Counted from the stretch's first letter, positions 9,111 through 17,999 are shown. The stretch is DNA of 64,000 nt from Pseudomaricurvus sp033283175 (GCA_033283175.1 JAWMQM010000001.1:1612001-1676000); one strand, 5' to 3'. The notes: generated from the letters alone by a model not told the origin. Translations and numbers: made by a program.

Positions 9111-10184
9111 ATGTCTGAATTGAAAAACGATCGTTTTCTGCGTGCCCTGATGAAACAGCCGGTGGACGTTACCCCGGTATGGATGATGCGCCAGGCCGGT
9201 CGTTACCTGCCGGAATACCGCGCTACCCGCGCCCGCGCCGGCGACTTTATGAGCCTGTGCATGAATCCGGAGATGGCCTGTGAGGTCACCCTGCAGCCGC
9301 TGGACCGCTACCCACAGCTGGATGCGGCCATTCTCTTCTCCGATATTCTCACCATTCCGGATGCCATGGGGCTGGGTCTCTACTTTGAGACCGGCGAGGG
9401 CCCGCGCTTCCGCAAGTCGGTGCACACCGAGGCCGATATCGAGGCGCTGCCTGTTGTGGACATGAGTAAGGACCTCTCCTACGTCGTGGATGCGGTGAGC
9501 CTGATCCGTCGCGAGCTCAATGGGCGCGTGCCGCTGATCGGTTTTACCGGCAGTCCCTGGACCCTGGCCACCTACATGGTTGAAGGTGGTTCGTCGAAAG
9601 ACTATCGCCGTACCAAGGCGATGCTCTACGATCAGCCGCAGCTGCTGCACAAGTTGCTGGACAAACTGGTGCTCTCCGTTACCGACTACCTCAACGCCCA
9701 GATTCGGGCGGGCGCGCAGGCGGTACAGATCTTTGATTCCTGGGGCGGGGCGCTCAGCTACAACGCCTATCAGGAGTTCTCCCTGCAGCCGATGCAGCGC
9801 ATTATTGATGGCCTTATCCGTGAACACGATGGCCGCCAGGTGCCGGTGATCCTGTTTACCAAAGGTGGCGGCCAGTGGCTGGAAACCATGGCGGACTCCG
9901 GCGCGACAGCGCTGGGCCTGGACTGGACCACGCACATCGGCCAGGCCCGTCAACGGGTTGGCGGCAAGGTGGCGCTGCAGGGCAATATGGATCCGGCGGT
10001 ACTTTACTCCAGACCGGATGCCATTCGCCGCGAAGTGGCCTCGATACTGGAAGCTTATGGCCCCGGTTCAGGTCACGTCTTTAATCTTGGCCACGGGGTC
10101 ACGCCAGAAGTGGAGCCAGCCAATGCCGGTGCATTCTTTGAAGCGGTACACGAACTGTCGGCGCAATTTCATGTAGGCTATTAG
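9111..10184 (+). CDS. hemE: Uroporphyrinogen decarboxylase
   Basis: 357 residues, normal length. Decarboxylates the four acetate side chains of uroporphyrinogen III to give coproporphyrinogen III in haem synthesis; cytoplasmic and cofactor-free. The signature MMRQAGRYLPEYRATRA is near residue 24, the second family motif is GFTGSPWTLATYMVEGG, and the late LGHGVTPEVEP segment is present. The ATG at 9111 gives the typical MSELKNDRFLRAL start. The gltBD-hemE order is the one found in Pseudomonas. A TAGAAT hexamer at 9069-9074 could be its -10 box, but no convincing -35 is seen. Confidence 0.97.
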   Translation: MSELKNDRFLRALMKQPVDVTPVWMMRQAGRYLPEYRATRARAGDFMSLCMNPEMACEVTLQPLDRYPQLDAAILFSDILTIPDAMGLGLYFETGEGPRFRKSVHTEADIEALPVVDMSKDLSYVVDAVSLIRRELNGRVPLIGFTGSPWTLATYMVEGGSSKDYRRTKAMLYDQPQLLHKLLDKLVLSVTDYLNAQIRAGAQAVQIFDSWGGALSYNAYQEFSLQPMQRIIDGLIREHDGRQVPVILFTKGGGQWLETMADSGATALGLDWTTHIGQARQRVGGKVALQGNMDPAVLYSRPDAIRREVASILEAYGPGSGHVFNLGHGVTPEVEPANAGAFFEAVHELSAQFHVGY

Positions 10185-10213
10185 TTGACCAGAATTCAAC
10201 CGAAAGGGAAAAT
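10185..10213 (+). promoter_or_regulatory. Putative promoter for the HD-GYP-like gene
   Basis: TTGACC (10185-10190), directly after the hemE stop codon, is followed 17 bases later by GAAAAT (10208-10213). That is 5/6 and 4/6 to consensus. It would give a leader of about 130 bases before the GTG at 10353. Confidence 0.35.
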
Positions 10214-10352
10214 AGGCGACAAGTGCAAGCCATTCAGGACTTGCAGGTCTTAGGGAAAAAAGGCCCGCGCCGCAGAGTAGGTTGTGAATAATGGGGCTTT
10301 CCGGGTCCAGGATTCAGGGAATCAGACTGCGCGGCACAAGTAAGGTGGTTGT

Positions 10353-11714
10353 GTGGGAATCAAGCAGATAAAAATCGATGTCAGCGAGTTGAGCGTGGGG
10401 ATGTTTGTCTCCGGGCTGGATCGCCCGTGGACGCAGACTCCGTTCCCCCTGCAGGGCTTCTACATCCGTGACCTCGATGAGATTCGCGATCTCAAGACCC
10501 ACTGCCGGCACGTCTATATCGATATCGCCAAGGGTAAGGGCCCGGTGGCGACCAAACTCAAGACGCTGGATCTCGATGCGGCCAGGAGGGAGGCGCGGGT
10601 CTCACGTGCTACCAAGGTTAAGATCGATGTAGCCCCCCTTAAGATTCGTCGCAATCTCTACGAGCAGCAGACCTCACTGGAGAAAGAGATCTCCGGTGCC
10701 CGCCAGTTGCACCAGCGGGTGTTTAAAACCATCGGCGATGTGGTGGCGCAGCTGGAGTCAGGCAACGACCTGCCCATCCAGGAGACGCGCCGCGTCGCCA
10801 GTGAGATGGTGGACAGCATCCTGCGTAACCCCGACGCCTTCACCTGGCTCGCCAGGGTGCGTGAGGTGGACGAATACACCTATTCCCACTCCCTGCGCTC
10901 TGCCGTGTGGGCCATTATCTTCGGCCGTCACATTGGTATTCCCAAAAAAGACCTGGATACCCTCGCCCTGGGTGTGTTGCTCAAGGATGTGGGCAAGGCG
11001 CAGATTACGGCGGAGATTATCGAAAAATCTGAGCGCAGCGCCGCCGAGGAGCGTGAGTTTGAACGCTTCGTGGAGCTGGGTGTGGAGCTGTTGCGGCAGA
11101 CGCCGGACATTGATCCCAAAGTCATTGCTGTGGTGAAAACCCACTGTGAGCGGGTCAACGGCAGTGGTTTTCCCGGTCACCTGCGCGGCGACAAAATCCC
11201 CCTGTTGGGCAAGATCGCCGGGATTGTGTCGTTTTACGATGAAACCACCAATCCCCGCGGCCAGAAGTACCCGCTGTCGCCTTCCAAGGCGGTAGCCCGG
11301 CTCTATGAAACCCGCGACAAGGAGTTTCAGGAGGAGCTGGTGGTGGAGTTTATCCGCGCCATTGGCCTCTATCCCACCGGTACCCTGGTGGAACTCACCA
11401 CCGGCGAAGTGGCGGTGGTGCTGGAGCAGAATTTCGAACGCCGCCTGAAGCCAAAAGTGATGGTAGTGCTGGACGCCCGCAAGCACCCGCTCGGCAAGCC
11501 TTTTATGCTGGACCTGGCGCTGGATGACCGCCAGAAGCAGGCGCTGGTGGACGCGGGCAAGAAAACCCTCGACGAGGTAGAGAAGATTGAGATCGCCCAG
11601 GACCTGGAGCCGGGTCGCTTCGATATCGATATCGCCCGTATCCGCGATGAATACTTGGTCAAATCAGAGGAGAAGAAGGGGTTATTCTCCTTCCTGAAAG
11701 GCCGCCGGGCCTGA
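10353..11714 (+). CDS. Degenerate HD-GYP domain protein with N-terminal DUF3391
   Basis: 453 residues from a GTG at 10353, with AAGGTGG as ribosome site. The N-terminal 120 residues resemble DUF3391, often fused to HD-GYP. The HD-GYP region (about 125-310) keeps its fold signature but has lost most metal ligands of this c-di-GMP phosphodiesterase family. The first histidine is kept (H179 in YSHS). The HD pair reads K211-D212 in LLKDVGK, HHE reads TH-CE (263-266), GYP reads GFP (272-274), and the late ivD aspartate is S293. I infer a non-hydrolysing role, perhaps c-di-GMP binding or protein contact. It is convergent with psd, with a 24-base gap. Confidence 0.8.
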   Translation: MGIKQIKIDVSELSVGMFVSGLDRPWTQTPFPLQGFYIRDLDEIRDLKTHCRHVYIDIAKGKGPVATKLKTLDLDAARREARVSRATKVKIDVAPLKIRRNLYEQQTSLEKEISGARQLHQRVFKTIGDVVAQLESGNDLPIQETRRVASEMVDSILRNPDAFTWLARVREVDEYTYSHSLRSAVWAIIFGRHIGIPKKDLDTLALGVLLKDVGKAQITAEIIEKSERSAAEEREFERFVELGVELLRQTPDIDPKVIAVVKTHCERVNGSGFPGHLRGDKIPLLGKIAGIVSFYDETTNPRGQKYPLSPSKAVARLYETRDKEFQEELVVEFIRAIGLYPTGTLVELTTGEVAVVLEQNFERRLKPKVMVVLDARKHPLGKPFMLDLALDDRQKQALVDAGKKTLDEVEKIEIAQDLEPGRFDIDIARIRDEYLVKSEEKKGLFSFLKGRRA

Positions 11715-11721
11715 GCCCGGC
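11704..11721 (+). other. Hairpin over the HD-GYP gene stop codon
   Basis: GCCGGGC (11704-11710), loop CTGA, GCCCGGC (11715-11721). The loop and right arm cover the TGA at 11712-11714. There is no T-run. It lies in the short gap between convergent genes and may mark the shared 3' end. Confidence 0.35.
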
Positions 11722-11738
11722 ACCCATCCCTGCGGTGT

Positions 11739-12596
11739 TCAGTCCGCCGTAACCCGTCCCATGAGTTCGCCCATGCGCGTCGCCGACCCGGCGCTCAGCG
11801 CCTCGTCCCACGCCACCGCATTCTCACCAAACAGCACAATCGCGGTGGAGCCCAGCTTAAAGCGGCCAATCTCATCCCCCTTGGCAAAGGGCGCTGGTCC
11901 TTCGTCAGGGTATTGGGTGGTGACGATCTGGCGTTTGTGCGGCGTAACCTGTCCGGCCCACACGGTTTCAATACTGGCGACAATCATGGCGCCTACCAGG
12001 ATCACCGCCATGGGGCCGGCGGCGGTATCAAAGATGCAGACCACCCGCTCGTTGCGGGCAAACAGTCGCGGCACATTGGCGGCGGTGGTGTCGTTTACCG
12101 AGAACAGGTCGCCGGGCACATGCACCATGGTGCGCAGGGTGCCGGCCAGGGGCAGGTGTACACGGTGGTAGTCCCGTGGTGACAGGTAGACCACGGCAAA
12201 CTTGCCGCCCTCGAAGGGTTCGGCCAGCAGTGGGTCGCCCCCCACCAGTTCCAGCAGGCTGTAGTCCTGCCCCTTGGCCTGGAAGATACGGCCGTGGCGA
12301 ATATCGCCCAGCTGGCTGATGGCGCCGTCGGCAGGGAAGACCACACCGTCTTCGTCGCTGCAGATGGGGCGGGCACCGTCGCGCAGGGCGCGGGTAAAGA
12401 AGTCGTTAAAGCTGGCGTAGGCCAGCGGGTTACTCTCGGCGGCTTCGCTCATGTCGATGCCGTAGCGCTGCACGAACCAGCGGGTAAACGGATCCTTGAT
12501 CCAGCTGATGGAGGTATTGGCGAGCCAGCCGGCCAGTCGTGACAGCAGGTGCTGTGGCACCAGGTGCTGGAAGGCGATAAACAGGGAGTCTTTCAT
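11739..12596 (-). CDS. psd: Phosphatidylserine decarboxylase proenzyme
   Basis: 285 residues. Converts phosphatidylserine to phosphatidylethanolamine at the inner membrane. The self-cleavage site LGST, whose serine becomes the pyruvoyl group of the alpha chain, is visible near the C-terminus in FKLGSTAIVLFG. The YLSPRDYHRVHLPLAG segment is the conserved substrate-binding part of the beta chain. Length fits the short proteobacterial form. It lies 82 bases after rhdA on the same strand, as in Pseudomonas, so the two are probably co-transcribed. Confidence 0.96.
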   Translation of the reverse strand: MKDSLFIAFQHLVPQHLLSRLAGWLANTSISWIKDPFTRWFVQRYGIDMSEAAESNPLAYASFNDFFTRALRDGARPICSDEDGVVFPADGAISQLGDIRHGRIFQAKGQDYSLLELVGGDPLLAEPFEGGKFAVVYLSPRDYHRVHLPLAGTLRTMVHVPGDLFSVNDTTAANVPRLFARNERVVCIFDTAAGPMAVILVGAMIVASIETVWAGQVTPHKRQIVTTQYPDEGPAPFAKGDEIGRFKLGSTAIVLFGENAVAWDEALSAGSATRMGELMGRVTAD

Positions 12597-12678
12597 AGGG
12601 GTGCTTTATTTGGGCTTATTGGAAAGTTACTCAGGGGCAGTCGGAATGGGTTGTACCGCTGTCCCCTGGATTGAGGTT

Positions 12679-13485
12679 TCAGACTTCCACCGGGGTGTCC
12701 GGCAGGTTGCCCCACTCGGACCAGGAGCCGTGGTAGCCCTTGACGTTATAGCCGAGGATTTTGCCCAGCAGGTAGGTAAAGCCTGAGCGGTGGTGGCTTT
12801 GGCAGTGGGTGACGATGGTCTGGACGCGGCTGAAACCCAGCTGTTGCAGGGCTGCGTCGGCGTCTTCGCGGATACGCAGGTCGCGAGCGGGATCCATCAT
12901 GGAGGTCCACTCACAGTGGATGGCGCCGGGGATGTGGCCGCCTTTCTGGGCCAGCACTTTCTCGCCCCGGTATTCGCCGGCGCTGCGCGCGTCCCAGACG
13001 CGGAAATCCGGTTCTCCCAGGTGCTGCAGAATAAAGTCCGCTTCAATCACCACCTCCGGATCCAGTGACAGGGACTGCGGCACCGGTGTGCGTGGCGCAC
13101 TTGCCTGTGACTGTGGCAGGCCCGCCGAGCGCCAGCCCTGAATACCGCCGTTGAGGTAGGAGTAGTGTTTGTGGCCGATGGCGTCCAGGGTCCAGATCAG
13201 ACGCCCGGCCCAGCCGCCGCCCTCGTCGTCGTAGGCCACCACATGGGTGTCCGGGGTCAGGCCGAGGCCGCTGAACAGTTGCTCCAGCAGGTGCAGGGCG
13301 GGAATCTTGCCGGCCGCCGGTGGCTCGCCGCACACCAGGCGCTTGGGGGAGACGTACTGGGCTCCCGGGATATGGCCTTCGTGGTAGCAGGCCTCACTGC
13401 AGAGGTCGACGATCAGCAGGTTGCTGTCGTCAAGGTGCGGTTGCAGCTGGGCGGGTTCGATCAGCAGGGGCAGGCTGGAACTCAT
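12679..13485 (-). CDS. rhdA: Thiosulfate sulfurtransferase, two rhodanese domains
   Basis: 268 residues with two tandem rhodanese domains (about 5-125 and 145-265). The C-terminal domain carries the active cysteine C228 in the loop CQSHHRSG, nearly the CQTHHRSG loop I recall for Azotobacter/Pseudomonas RhdA. The N-terminal domain has no cysteine at the matching place and is structural, as in the family. Known members move sulfane sulfur from thiosulfate to acceptors such as cyanide or thioredoxin, and the physiological acceptor cannot be read here. It lies upstream of psd on the same strand. The 137 bases upstream, to the CMD-family gene, show no firm promoter. Confidence 0.9.
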   Translation of the reverse strand: MSSSLPLLIEPAQLQPHLDDSNLLIVDLCSEACYHEGHIPGAQYVSPKRLVCGEPPAAGKIPALHLLEQLFSGLGLTPDTHVVAYDDEGGGWAGRLIWTLDAIGHKHYSYLNGGIQGWRSAGLPQSQASAPRTPVPQSLSLDPEVVIEADFILQHLGEPDFRVWDARSAGEYRGEKVLAQKGGHIPGAIHCEWTSMMDPARDLRIREDADAALQQLGFSRVQTIVTHCQSHHRSGFTYLLGKILGYNVKGYHGSWSEWGNLPDTPVEV

Positions 13486-13622
13486 GGGGGTCTCCTGTTA
13501 TTGGCCGTTACGGCGCTTGCCGGGCCGTATATCAACGGCGCTTATTCTAATGGAAAGTTGCAATGGAAACCCGATCGGCGCGTGGCGTTGAATAACGGGG
13601 GCCGGTTCGCGGGCGGCGACGC

Positions 13623-14255
13623 TCACCAGTGCGGTGCACCAAAGCGGGCGGCCAGCTGGCGCAGGTCTTCCTCCCGGCCGATGCCCAGGCTGTTGCTGAC
13701 CATGCACAGCATGCTGTAGGTACCGATGGTGAACAGCAGGTCCATGATCTGCTGCTCAGACAGGAACGCCGTCAGCGCCTGCCAATGGTCGTCGTCGAGG
13801 CGCGCCTGGGCCAGCAGCTGCTCGGCAGCGCGCAGTACAGCCTTCTCCTCTTCGTTCCAGTAAGCGGCTGCTGAGCCCTCCTGCGCCGGGGCAAAATCGC
13901 TCTCCTGCAAGCCGTTGCGCAGGGAAGTGCGCAGATGGCTGGACCAGGGGTAGACGCCCCGTTGCAGCCAGGTGGTGCGCAGGATGGCCAGTTGCCGCAG
14001 GCGCACCGGCAGGGTGGAGTCGGTGAGCAGGTAGTTGTTGAGGCGCAGGAAGGGCGCGGCCACCGGCGGGTGTTGCGCCAGGGTGGCCAGTACCGGGTTG
14101 AGATTGACCGGCAGCCGACCGGGGGCAGAGAAGATGTCGACCACCTGCTGCGCCGCTGCGCTGCGCTCCTCCGGTGCCAGTGGCGCGATTCGCGCTGGCG
14201 GGTCGGGGGGCAGGGTGCTGTTCTGCGGGGTCTCCTGATTCTCATGCTCTGTCAT
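13623..14255 (-). CDS. Carboxymuconolactone decarboxylase (CMD) family protein
   Basis: 210 residues, all helical in appearance. The core segment LRQLAILRTTWLQRGVYPW followed by SSHL matches the CMD/AhpD fold motif (ILRxA...YEWxxH), with a proline in place of the usual glutamate. The CxxC pair that makes AhpD a peroxidase is missing; the only cysteine is in MLCM near the C-terminus. Function is therefore open: an AhpD-like thiol mechanism is unlikely. It starts 12 bases after the rsgA stop, so it is probably the second gene of an rsgA operon. Confidence 0.75.
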   Translation of the reverse strand: MTEHENQETPQNSTLPPDPPARIAPLAPEERSAAAQQVVDIFSAPGRLPVNLNPVLATLAQHPPVAAPFLRLNNYLLTDSTLPVRLRQLAILRTTWLQRGVYPWSSHLRTSLRNGLQESDFAPAQEGSAAAYWNEEEKAVLRAAEQLLAQARLDDDHWQALTAFLSEQQIMDLLFTIGTYSMLCMVSNSLGIGREEDLRQLAARFGAPHW

Positions 14256-14267
14256 GAGCGGTTCTCC

Positions 14268-15290
14268 TCAGGGATCCTGCAGCGTCGACAGAATATGGCG
14301 GAAGCTGGCCATACGCTGCTGGCTGATATGACCGTCCTCCAGTGCCTGGCGGATGGCGCAGCCAGGCTCTGTCTGGTGGGCGCAGTCGCGGAACTTGCAC
14401 TCGCCGAGAAAGGGGCGGAACTCCACAAACCCTTCCAGCAGCGACTGCTCGTCCATGTGCCAGAGGCCGAATTCGCGGATGCCGGGGGAGTCGATCAGGT
14501 GACCGCCGGCGGGGAAGTGGTAGAGCTGGGCGGTGGTGGTGGTATGGGTACCTTTCTGGCTCACCTCCGACAGCGCTCCCACCTTCAGGTCCTCATCCGG
14601 CAGCAGGGTGTTGATCAGGGACGACTTACCCACCCCGGACTGCCCCACAAACACACTGGTGTAGTGGGTCAGGTACTCGGTGAGGTGCTCCATACCGTCG
14701 CCGGTTTTGCTGGAGACGTTGAGCCACTCGTAGCCCAGTGCGCGGTAGCGGGTCTCCATCTCCTCCAGTCGCGGGCGACTTTTGTCGTCGATCAGGTCGG
14801 TCTTGTTGAGCAGGATAATGGGCTGGATCTCAAGGGTCTCCGCCGCTACCAGGTAGCGATCGATGAGATTGCCGTGGGGCTCCGGGTAGGGGGCGATGAC
14901 AATGACAATGCGGTCGATATTGGCGGCCACGGTCTTGAGGTCGCCGTAGGGGTCGGGGCGACTCAGCTCCGAGTGGCGTGGCAGCACCGCCACCACCACA
15001 CCCATGGTGGCTCCCATACGCCAGATTACCCGGTCGCCGGTGACCAGCGAGCCGAGGTTGGCGCGCAGGTGGCAGCGGCACACCTCTCCGGCGTTGTCGC
15101 CGTCGGTGGCTTCAATGGACACCTGGGTGCCGTAGTGGGCAATCACCAGCCCATGCTGTTCCGGCCCCAGGTCGCTCTCCTGCAGGGCCTCCTCGGCGCG
15201 GGCCTCGCGTTTGGCGGCGCGGTCGGTGCGCTCCTGCTGGATCTTTTCGATGCGCCAGCGCTGACGCCGGGACAGTTTGCGTTTACTCAT
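14268..15290 (-). CDS. rsgA: Small ribosomal subunit biogenesis GTPase RsgA
   Basis: 340 residues. A circularly permuted GTPase that checks late 30S maturation. The ATG at 15290 is chosen because MSKRKLSRRQRWRIEKIQ is the usual RsgA start; the frame is open further upstream. An OB-fold comes first (about 30-105). The permuted G motifs are LLNKTD, GQSGVGKSSLINTLL and DSPGIREFGLW. The C-terminal zinc knuckle is CKFRDCAHQTEPGC. No good Shine-Dalgarno sits before this ATG. It diverges from orn across 94 bases, as in many gammaproteobacteria. Confidence 0.95.
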   Translation of the reverse strand: MSKRKLSRRQRWRIEKIQQERTDRAAKREARAEEALQESDLGPEQHGLVIAHYGTQVSIEATDGDNAGEVCRCHLRANLGSLVTGDRVIWRMGATMGVVVAVLPRHSELSRPDPYGDLKTVAANIDRIVIVIAPYPEPHGNLIDRYLVAAETLEIQPIILLNKTDLIDDKSRPRLEEMETRYRALGYEWLNVSSKTGDGMEHLTEYLTHYTSVFVGQSGVGKSSLINTLLPDEDLKVGALSEVSQKGTHTTTTAQLYHFPAGGHLIDSPGIREFGLWHMDEQSLLEGFVEFRPFLGECKFRDCAHQTEPGCAIRQALEDGHISQQRMASFRHILSTLQDP

Positions 15291-15384
15291 GGAGGAAAAT
15301 TCGCTGGCAAATGGGCGGAAGGGCGCAAAAGCAGTTACCATTATTGCCCATTGAAACCCCGGCATTGTAAGGGATTTAGCAATT

Positions 15385-15942
15385 ATGAGTAGTGTCAGCG
15401 CCACCAACCCCCACAATCTGATCTGGATCGACCTGGAAATGACCGGCCTGATACCGGAGCAGGATGTGATTATCGAGATCGCCACCATCGTCACCGACGC
15501 ACACCTCAATGTACTGGCAGAGGGGCCGGTGTTTGCCATTCACCAGCCGGCAGACGTCATGGCGGCCATGGATGAGTGGAATACCCGCCAGCATGGCCAG
15601 TCCGGGCTGACCCAGCGGGTGCTGGAGAGTCAGGTCACGGCGGCCCAGGCGGAGCAGGCCACCATCGACTTCCTGGCGCAGTGGGTGCCGGCCGGTGCCT
15701 CGCCCATCTGCGGCAACTCCATCTGTCAGGATCGTCGCTTCCTGGCCCGCTATATGCCAACGCTGGAGGCCTTTTTCCACTACCGCAATCTGGATGTGAG
15801 CACATTGAAAGAGCTGGCGCGGCGCTGGAAACCTGAAGTGCTGGCCGGTGTGAGCAAGTCCGCTGCGCATCTGGCGCTGCAGGATATTCGCGACTCCATT
15901 GAAGAGCTGAAGCACTACCGGGCGGAGTTTATCCGGTTGTAG
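15385..15942 (+). CDS. orn: Oligoribonuclease
   Basis: 185 residues. A 3'-5' exonuclease that clears 2-5 nt RNAs, including pGpG from c-di-GMP breakdown, relevant because this window also encodes c-di-GMP enzymes. DEDDh residues are visible: D and E in WIDLEMTGL near residue 12, D in the NSICQDRRFL segment, and H/D in KSAAHLALQDIRDSI. Length is typical. It diverges from rsgA. A REP-like palindrome follows 14 bases after the stop. Confidence 0.97.
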   Translation: MSSVSATNPHNLIWIDLEMTGLIPEQDVIIEIATIVTDAHLNVLAEGPVFAIHQPADVMAAMDEWNTRQHGQSGLTQRVLESQVTAAQAEQATIDFLAQWVPAGASPICGNSICQDRRFLARYMPTLEAFFHYRNLDVSTLKELARRWKPEVLAGVSKSAAHLALQDIRDSIEELKHYRAEFIRL

Positions 15943-15955
15943 TCACCGCTCTATC

Positions 15956-15980
15956 GTAGGAGCGCAGTCCCCTGCGCGAT
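15956..15980 (+). repeat. REP-like palindromic element
   Basis: It starts GTAGGAGC and ends GCGCGAT, with the hairpin GCGCAG / CTGCGC inside. The 5' GTAGGAGC head and GCGA tail match the elements at 44113-44183 and 49209-49232. It lies in the gap between convergent orn and the methyltransferase gene, the usual setting for REP elements. The rest of this 175-base gap shows nothing else I can name. Confidence 0.7.
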
Positions 15981-16117
15981 CTTTTAAACCCTCTGTATCA
16001 TGTATCTGAGGTTGTGCGCGCCCCGTATAAGGATCGCCGGGGGATAAGGTGAATTCCGGTGCAAGCGGAAGAAAAGATGGTCTGGGCCACCGGGCTCCTG
16101 CCGCTCATTGGTCTCAA

Positions 16118-16741
16118 CTAGTCTTTGGTGTTGTAGACGTCCAGCACCAGCCCCCAGACATTGTAAGGGGCGGGCACATCCCAATCGCTGTAAACCGCAT
16201 CCCACTCCTCATAGAAGTACTCGCCCATCTCGCGGTAGGTGGGACGGCCGGGATCAGTGATCACCGCCCGCTGCAGGCCCGCTTCCATACCCCGCTCGAT
16301 CACCCCGGTGAGGGTGGGCACCAGTGAATCCCAGAAGCAGATGTCGGCGCCGATGATCATATCGAAGTCGAGCAGGAAATCGGTGGTGATGTCTTCAAAC
16401 AGCATCTGCACCGTCTGCGGCTTTTTGACGCCGTTGATTTTGGCGTGGTGCTTCAGGTAGGGAAACACCGCGTCGTCGGCATCCAGGCAGGTGATGGAAA
16501 CGTCAAAGTTCTTGGCGCAGTAAATGCTGCCCAGGCCCCAGCCGCAGCCCAGTTCCAGGATGCGCATGCCTGGATCCGGTGGACACTCGGAGAGGTAGTC
16601 CATCAGTACGTAGGTGGACTTCCAGAATTTGTTGCCGTGCAGCGAGGTGTAGTTGCCCTTGTCGCGGATGCGGCGGATGTCGGGATGGCTGTTCTTCAGG
16701 ACTTGCAGGCCAAAGGCTTCGCGGCTGTCGGTTTCAGGCAT
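16118..16741 (-). CDS. Class I SAM-dependent methyltransferase
   Basis: 207 residues from the ATG at 16741, preceded by AAGGA at good spacing; the open frame extends further upstream into queG. The SAM-binding motif I is ILELGCGWGLGSIYCAK, with the acidic end of strand 2 in ITCLDADD. The FDMIIGADICFWDSLVP segment is post-motif-I/II. The overall pattern is that of the Methyltransf_16-type lysine-methyltransferase-like group. The substrate cannot be told. It follows queG on the same strand, 32 bases after that stop, so it may be in the same transcript. Confidence 0.8.
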   Translation of the reverse strand: MPETDSREAFGLQVLKNSHPDIRRIRDKGNYTSLHGNKFWKSTYVLMDYLSECPPDPGMRILELGCGWGLGSIYCAKNFDVSITCLDADDAVFPYLKHHAKINGVKKPQTVQMLFEDITTDFLLDFDMIIGADICFWDSLVPTLTGVIERGMEAGLQRAVITDPGRPTYREMGEYFYEEWDAVYSDWDVPAPYNVWGLVLDVYNTKD

Positions 16742-16773
16742 GATGATCCTTGGGTAGCAGGTGCGTGGTGGCG

Positions 16774-17931
16774 TTAGTCGCGGCGCAATTTGCGCCGCCG
16801 TCGGCGCGCCGGGTTGGCGTGTTGCTGCAGGGCCCATGATACATGCTCCTGCACCAGCGCCGAAGGATAGTCCTGCTTTTGTTGCAGGGCTGTGACAACG
16901 GCGTCGCTGGTGGGCGCGTTGCCGAGGCCGACGGCGAGATTGCGCAACCAGCCTTCGTAGCCGACGCGACGAATGGCGGAGCCCTCGGTGTTGCGCAGGA
17001 ACTCCGCTTCAGTCCAGTTGAACAGGGTAATCAGATCGGCGCGGTCCAGTTGGTGGCGCGGGGTAAAATCCGCTTCGCTGGAAAATTGCGCGTACTTGTT
17101 CCAGGGACAGATGGCCTGGCAGTCGTCACAGCCAAACACCCGGTTGCCCATGGGCTCACGAAAGATCTCCGGTATCGGCCCCTTGTTTTCGATGGTGAGG
17201 TAGGAGATGCAGCGCCGCGCATCCAGCTCGTAGGGGCGCGGAAAGGCGTCGGTGGGGCAGACCTTGAGGCAGGCCTGGCAATCGCCGCAGCGATCCGGCT
17301 GCAGGGACTTGTCCACTGGCAGAGGCAGGCTGGTGTAGAGCTCGCCGAGAAAAAACCAGCTGCCGGCTTTCTCATTGATGATCAGGGTGTGTTTACCGAC
17401 CCAGCCCAGTCCGGCCTTGGCGGCCAGCGGTCGCTCCAGCACCGGCGCACTGTCGACAAAGGCGCGCTGCACCAGTTCGGTTTCTGTCGTGCCCTCTGCG
17501 GCCAGCTGTTGTTGCACGGCGCTGTCAATCTGCTGACCCAGCTGGCTCAGGCGTTTGCGAATCAGCTTGTGGTAATCGCGACCGAGGGTGTAGCGGGAAA
17601 CGTAGGCCTTGTGCGGATCTTTCAGGGTTTCAATCTGGCGGGTATCCGCCGGCAGGTAATCCATGCGCGCGCAGATCACCCGTTGCGTGCCCGGCAGTAA
17701 CTCCTGTGGCCGGCTGCGCTTGTGGCTGTGCTCCCCCAGCCACTGCATATCACCCTGGTAGCCCCTGGCCAGCCACGCCTGCAGGCGCTCTTCGTCCAGC
17801 GCCAGGTCGGTGTCGCAAATGCCCACCTGCTGGAACCCCAGCTCCCGTCCCCAGACCCGGATCCGCTCGCGCAGGGCCAGCAGAAACTTGTGGCTCAACA
17901 GGGGGTTAGGCTGTGACGTTGGTGCGGTCAT
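16774..17931 (-). CDS. queG: Epoxyqueuosine reductase
   Basis: 385 residues from the ATG at 17931; the frame also runs on upstream to 17973. The last step of queuosine synthesis on tRNA, removing the epoxide oxygen with cobalamin and two 4Fe-4S clusters. The ferredoxin-like cysteine sets are CGDCQACLKVCPTDAF and CDDCQAICPW, with the linking CISYLTIENKGPIP between them. The C-terminal part is a HEAT-like helical repeat. It diverges from nnr, as in Pseudomonas. Confidence 0.95.
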   Translation of the reverse strand: MTAPTSQPNPLLSHKFLLALRERIRVWGRELGFQQVGICDTDLALDEERLQAWLARGYQGDMQWLGEHSHKRSRPQELLPGTQRVICARMDYLPADTRQIETLKDPHKAYVSRYTLGRDYHKLIRKRLSQLGQQIDSAVQQQLAAEGTTETELVQRAFVDSAPVLERPLAAKAGLGWVGKHTLIINEKAGSWFFLGELYTSLPLPVDKSLQPDRCGDCQACLKVCPTDAFPRPYELDARRCISYLTIENKGPIPEIFREPMGNRVFGCDDCQAICPWNKYAQFSSEADFTPRHQLDRADLITLFNWTEAEFLRNTEGSAIRRVGYEGWLRNLAVGLGNAPTSDAVVTALQQKQDYPSALVQEHVSWALQQHANPARRRRRKLRRD

Positions 17932-17959
17932 GGGGGCAGGTCTGGCAGGGGGATCTGTG

Positions 17960-17965
17960 TATAAT
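17960..17965 (+). promoter_or_regulatory. Putative -10 box for the nnr-tsaE-amiC-mutL operon
   Basis: A perfect TATAAT 34 bases before the nnr ATG, between divergent queG and nnr. No clear -35 at 16-18 bases upstream (CAGGTC region), so an activator may be needed or the match is chance. Confidence 0.4.
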
Positions 17966-17999
17966 TGTCCCACAGAACGACAACACTCGGGAAACCCTC

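Noticed and set aside
13486..13622. Promoter for rhdA-psd in the gap upstream of rhdA
   Set aside because: A TAGAAT lies on the minus strand at 13549-13544 but no acceptable -35 at normal spacing; too weak to list.
13935..15392. Plus-strand open frame of 485 codons opposite rsgA
   Set aside because: RsgA G motifs and zinc knuckle fix the minus-strand reading; the plus frame has no recognisable domain.
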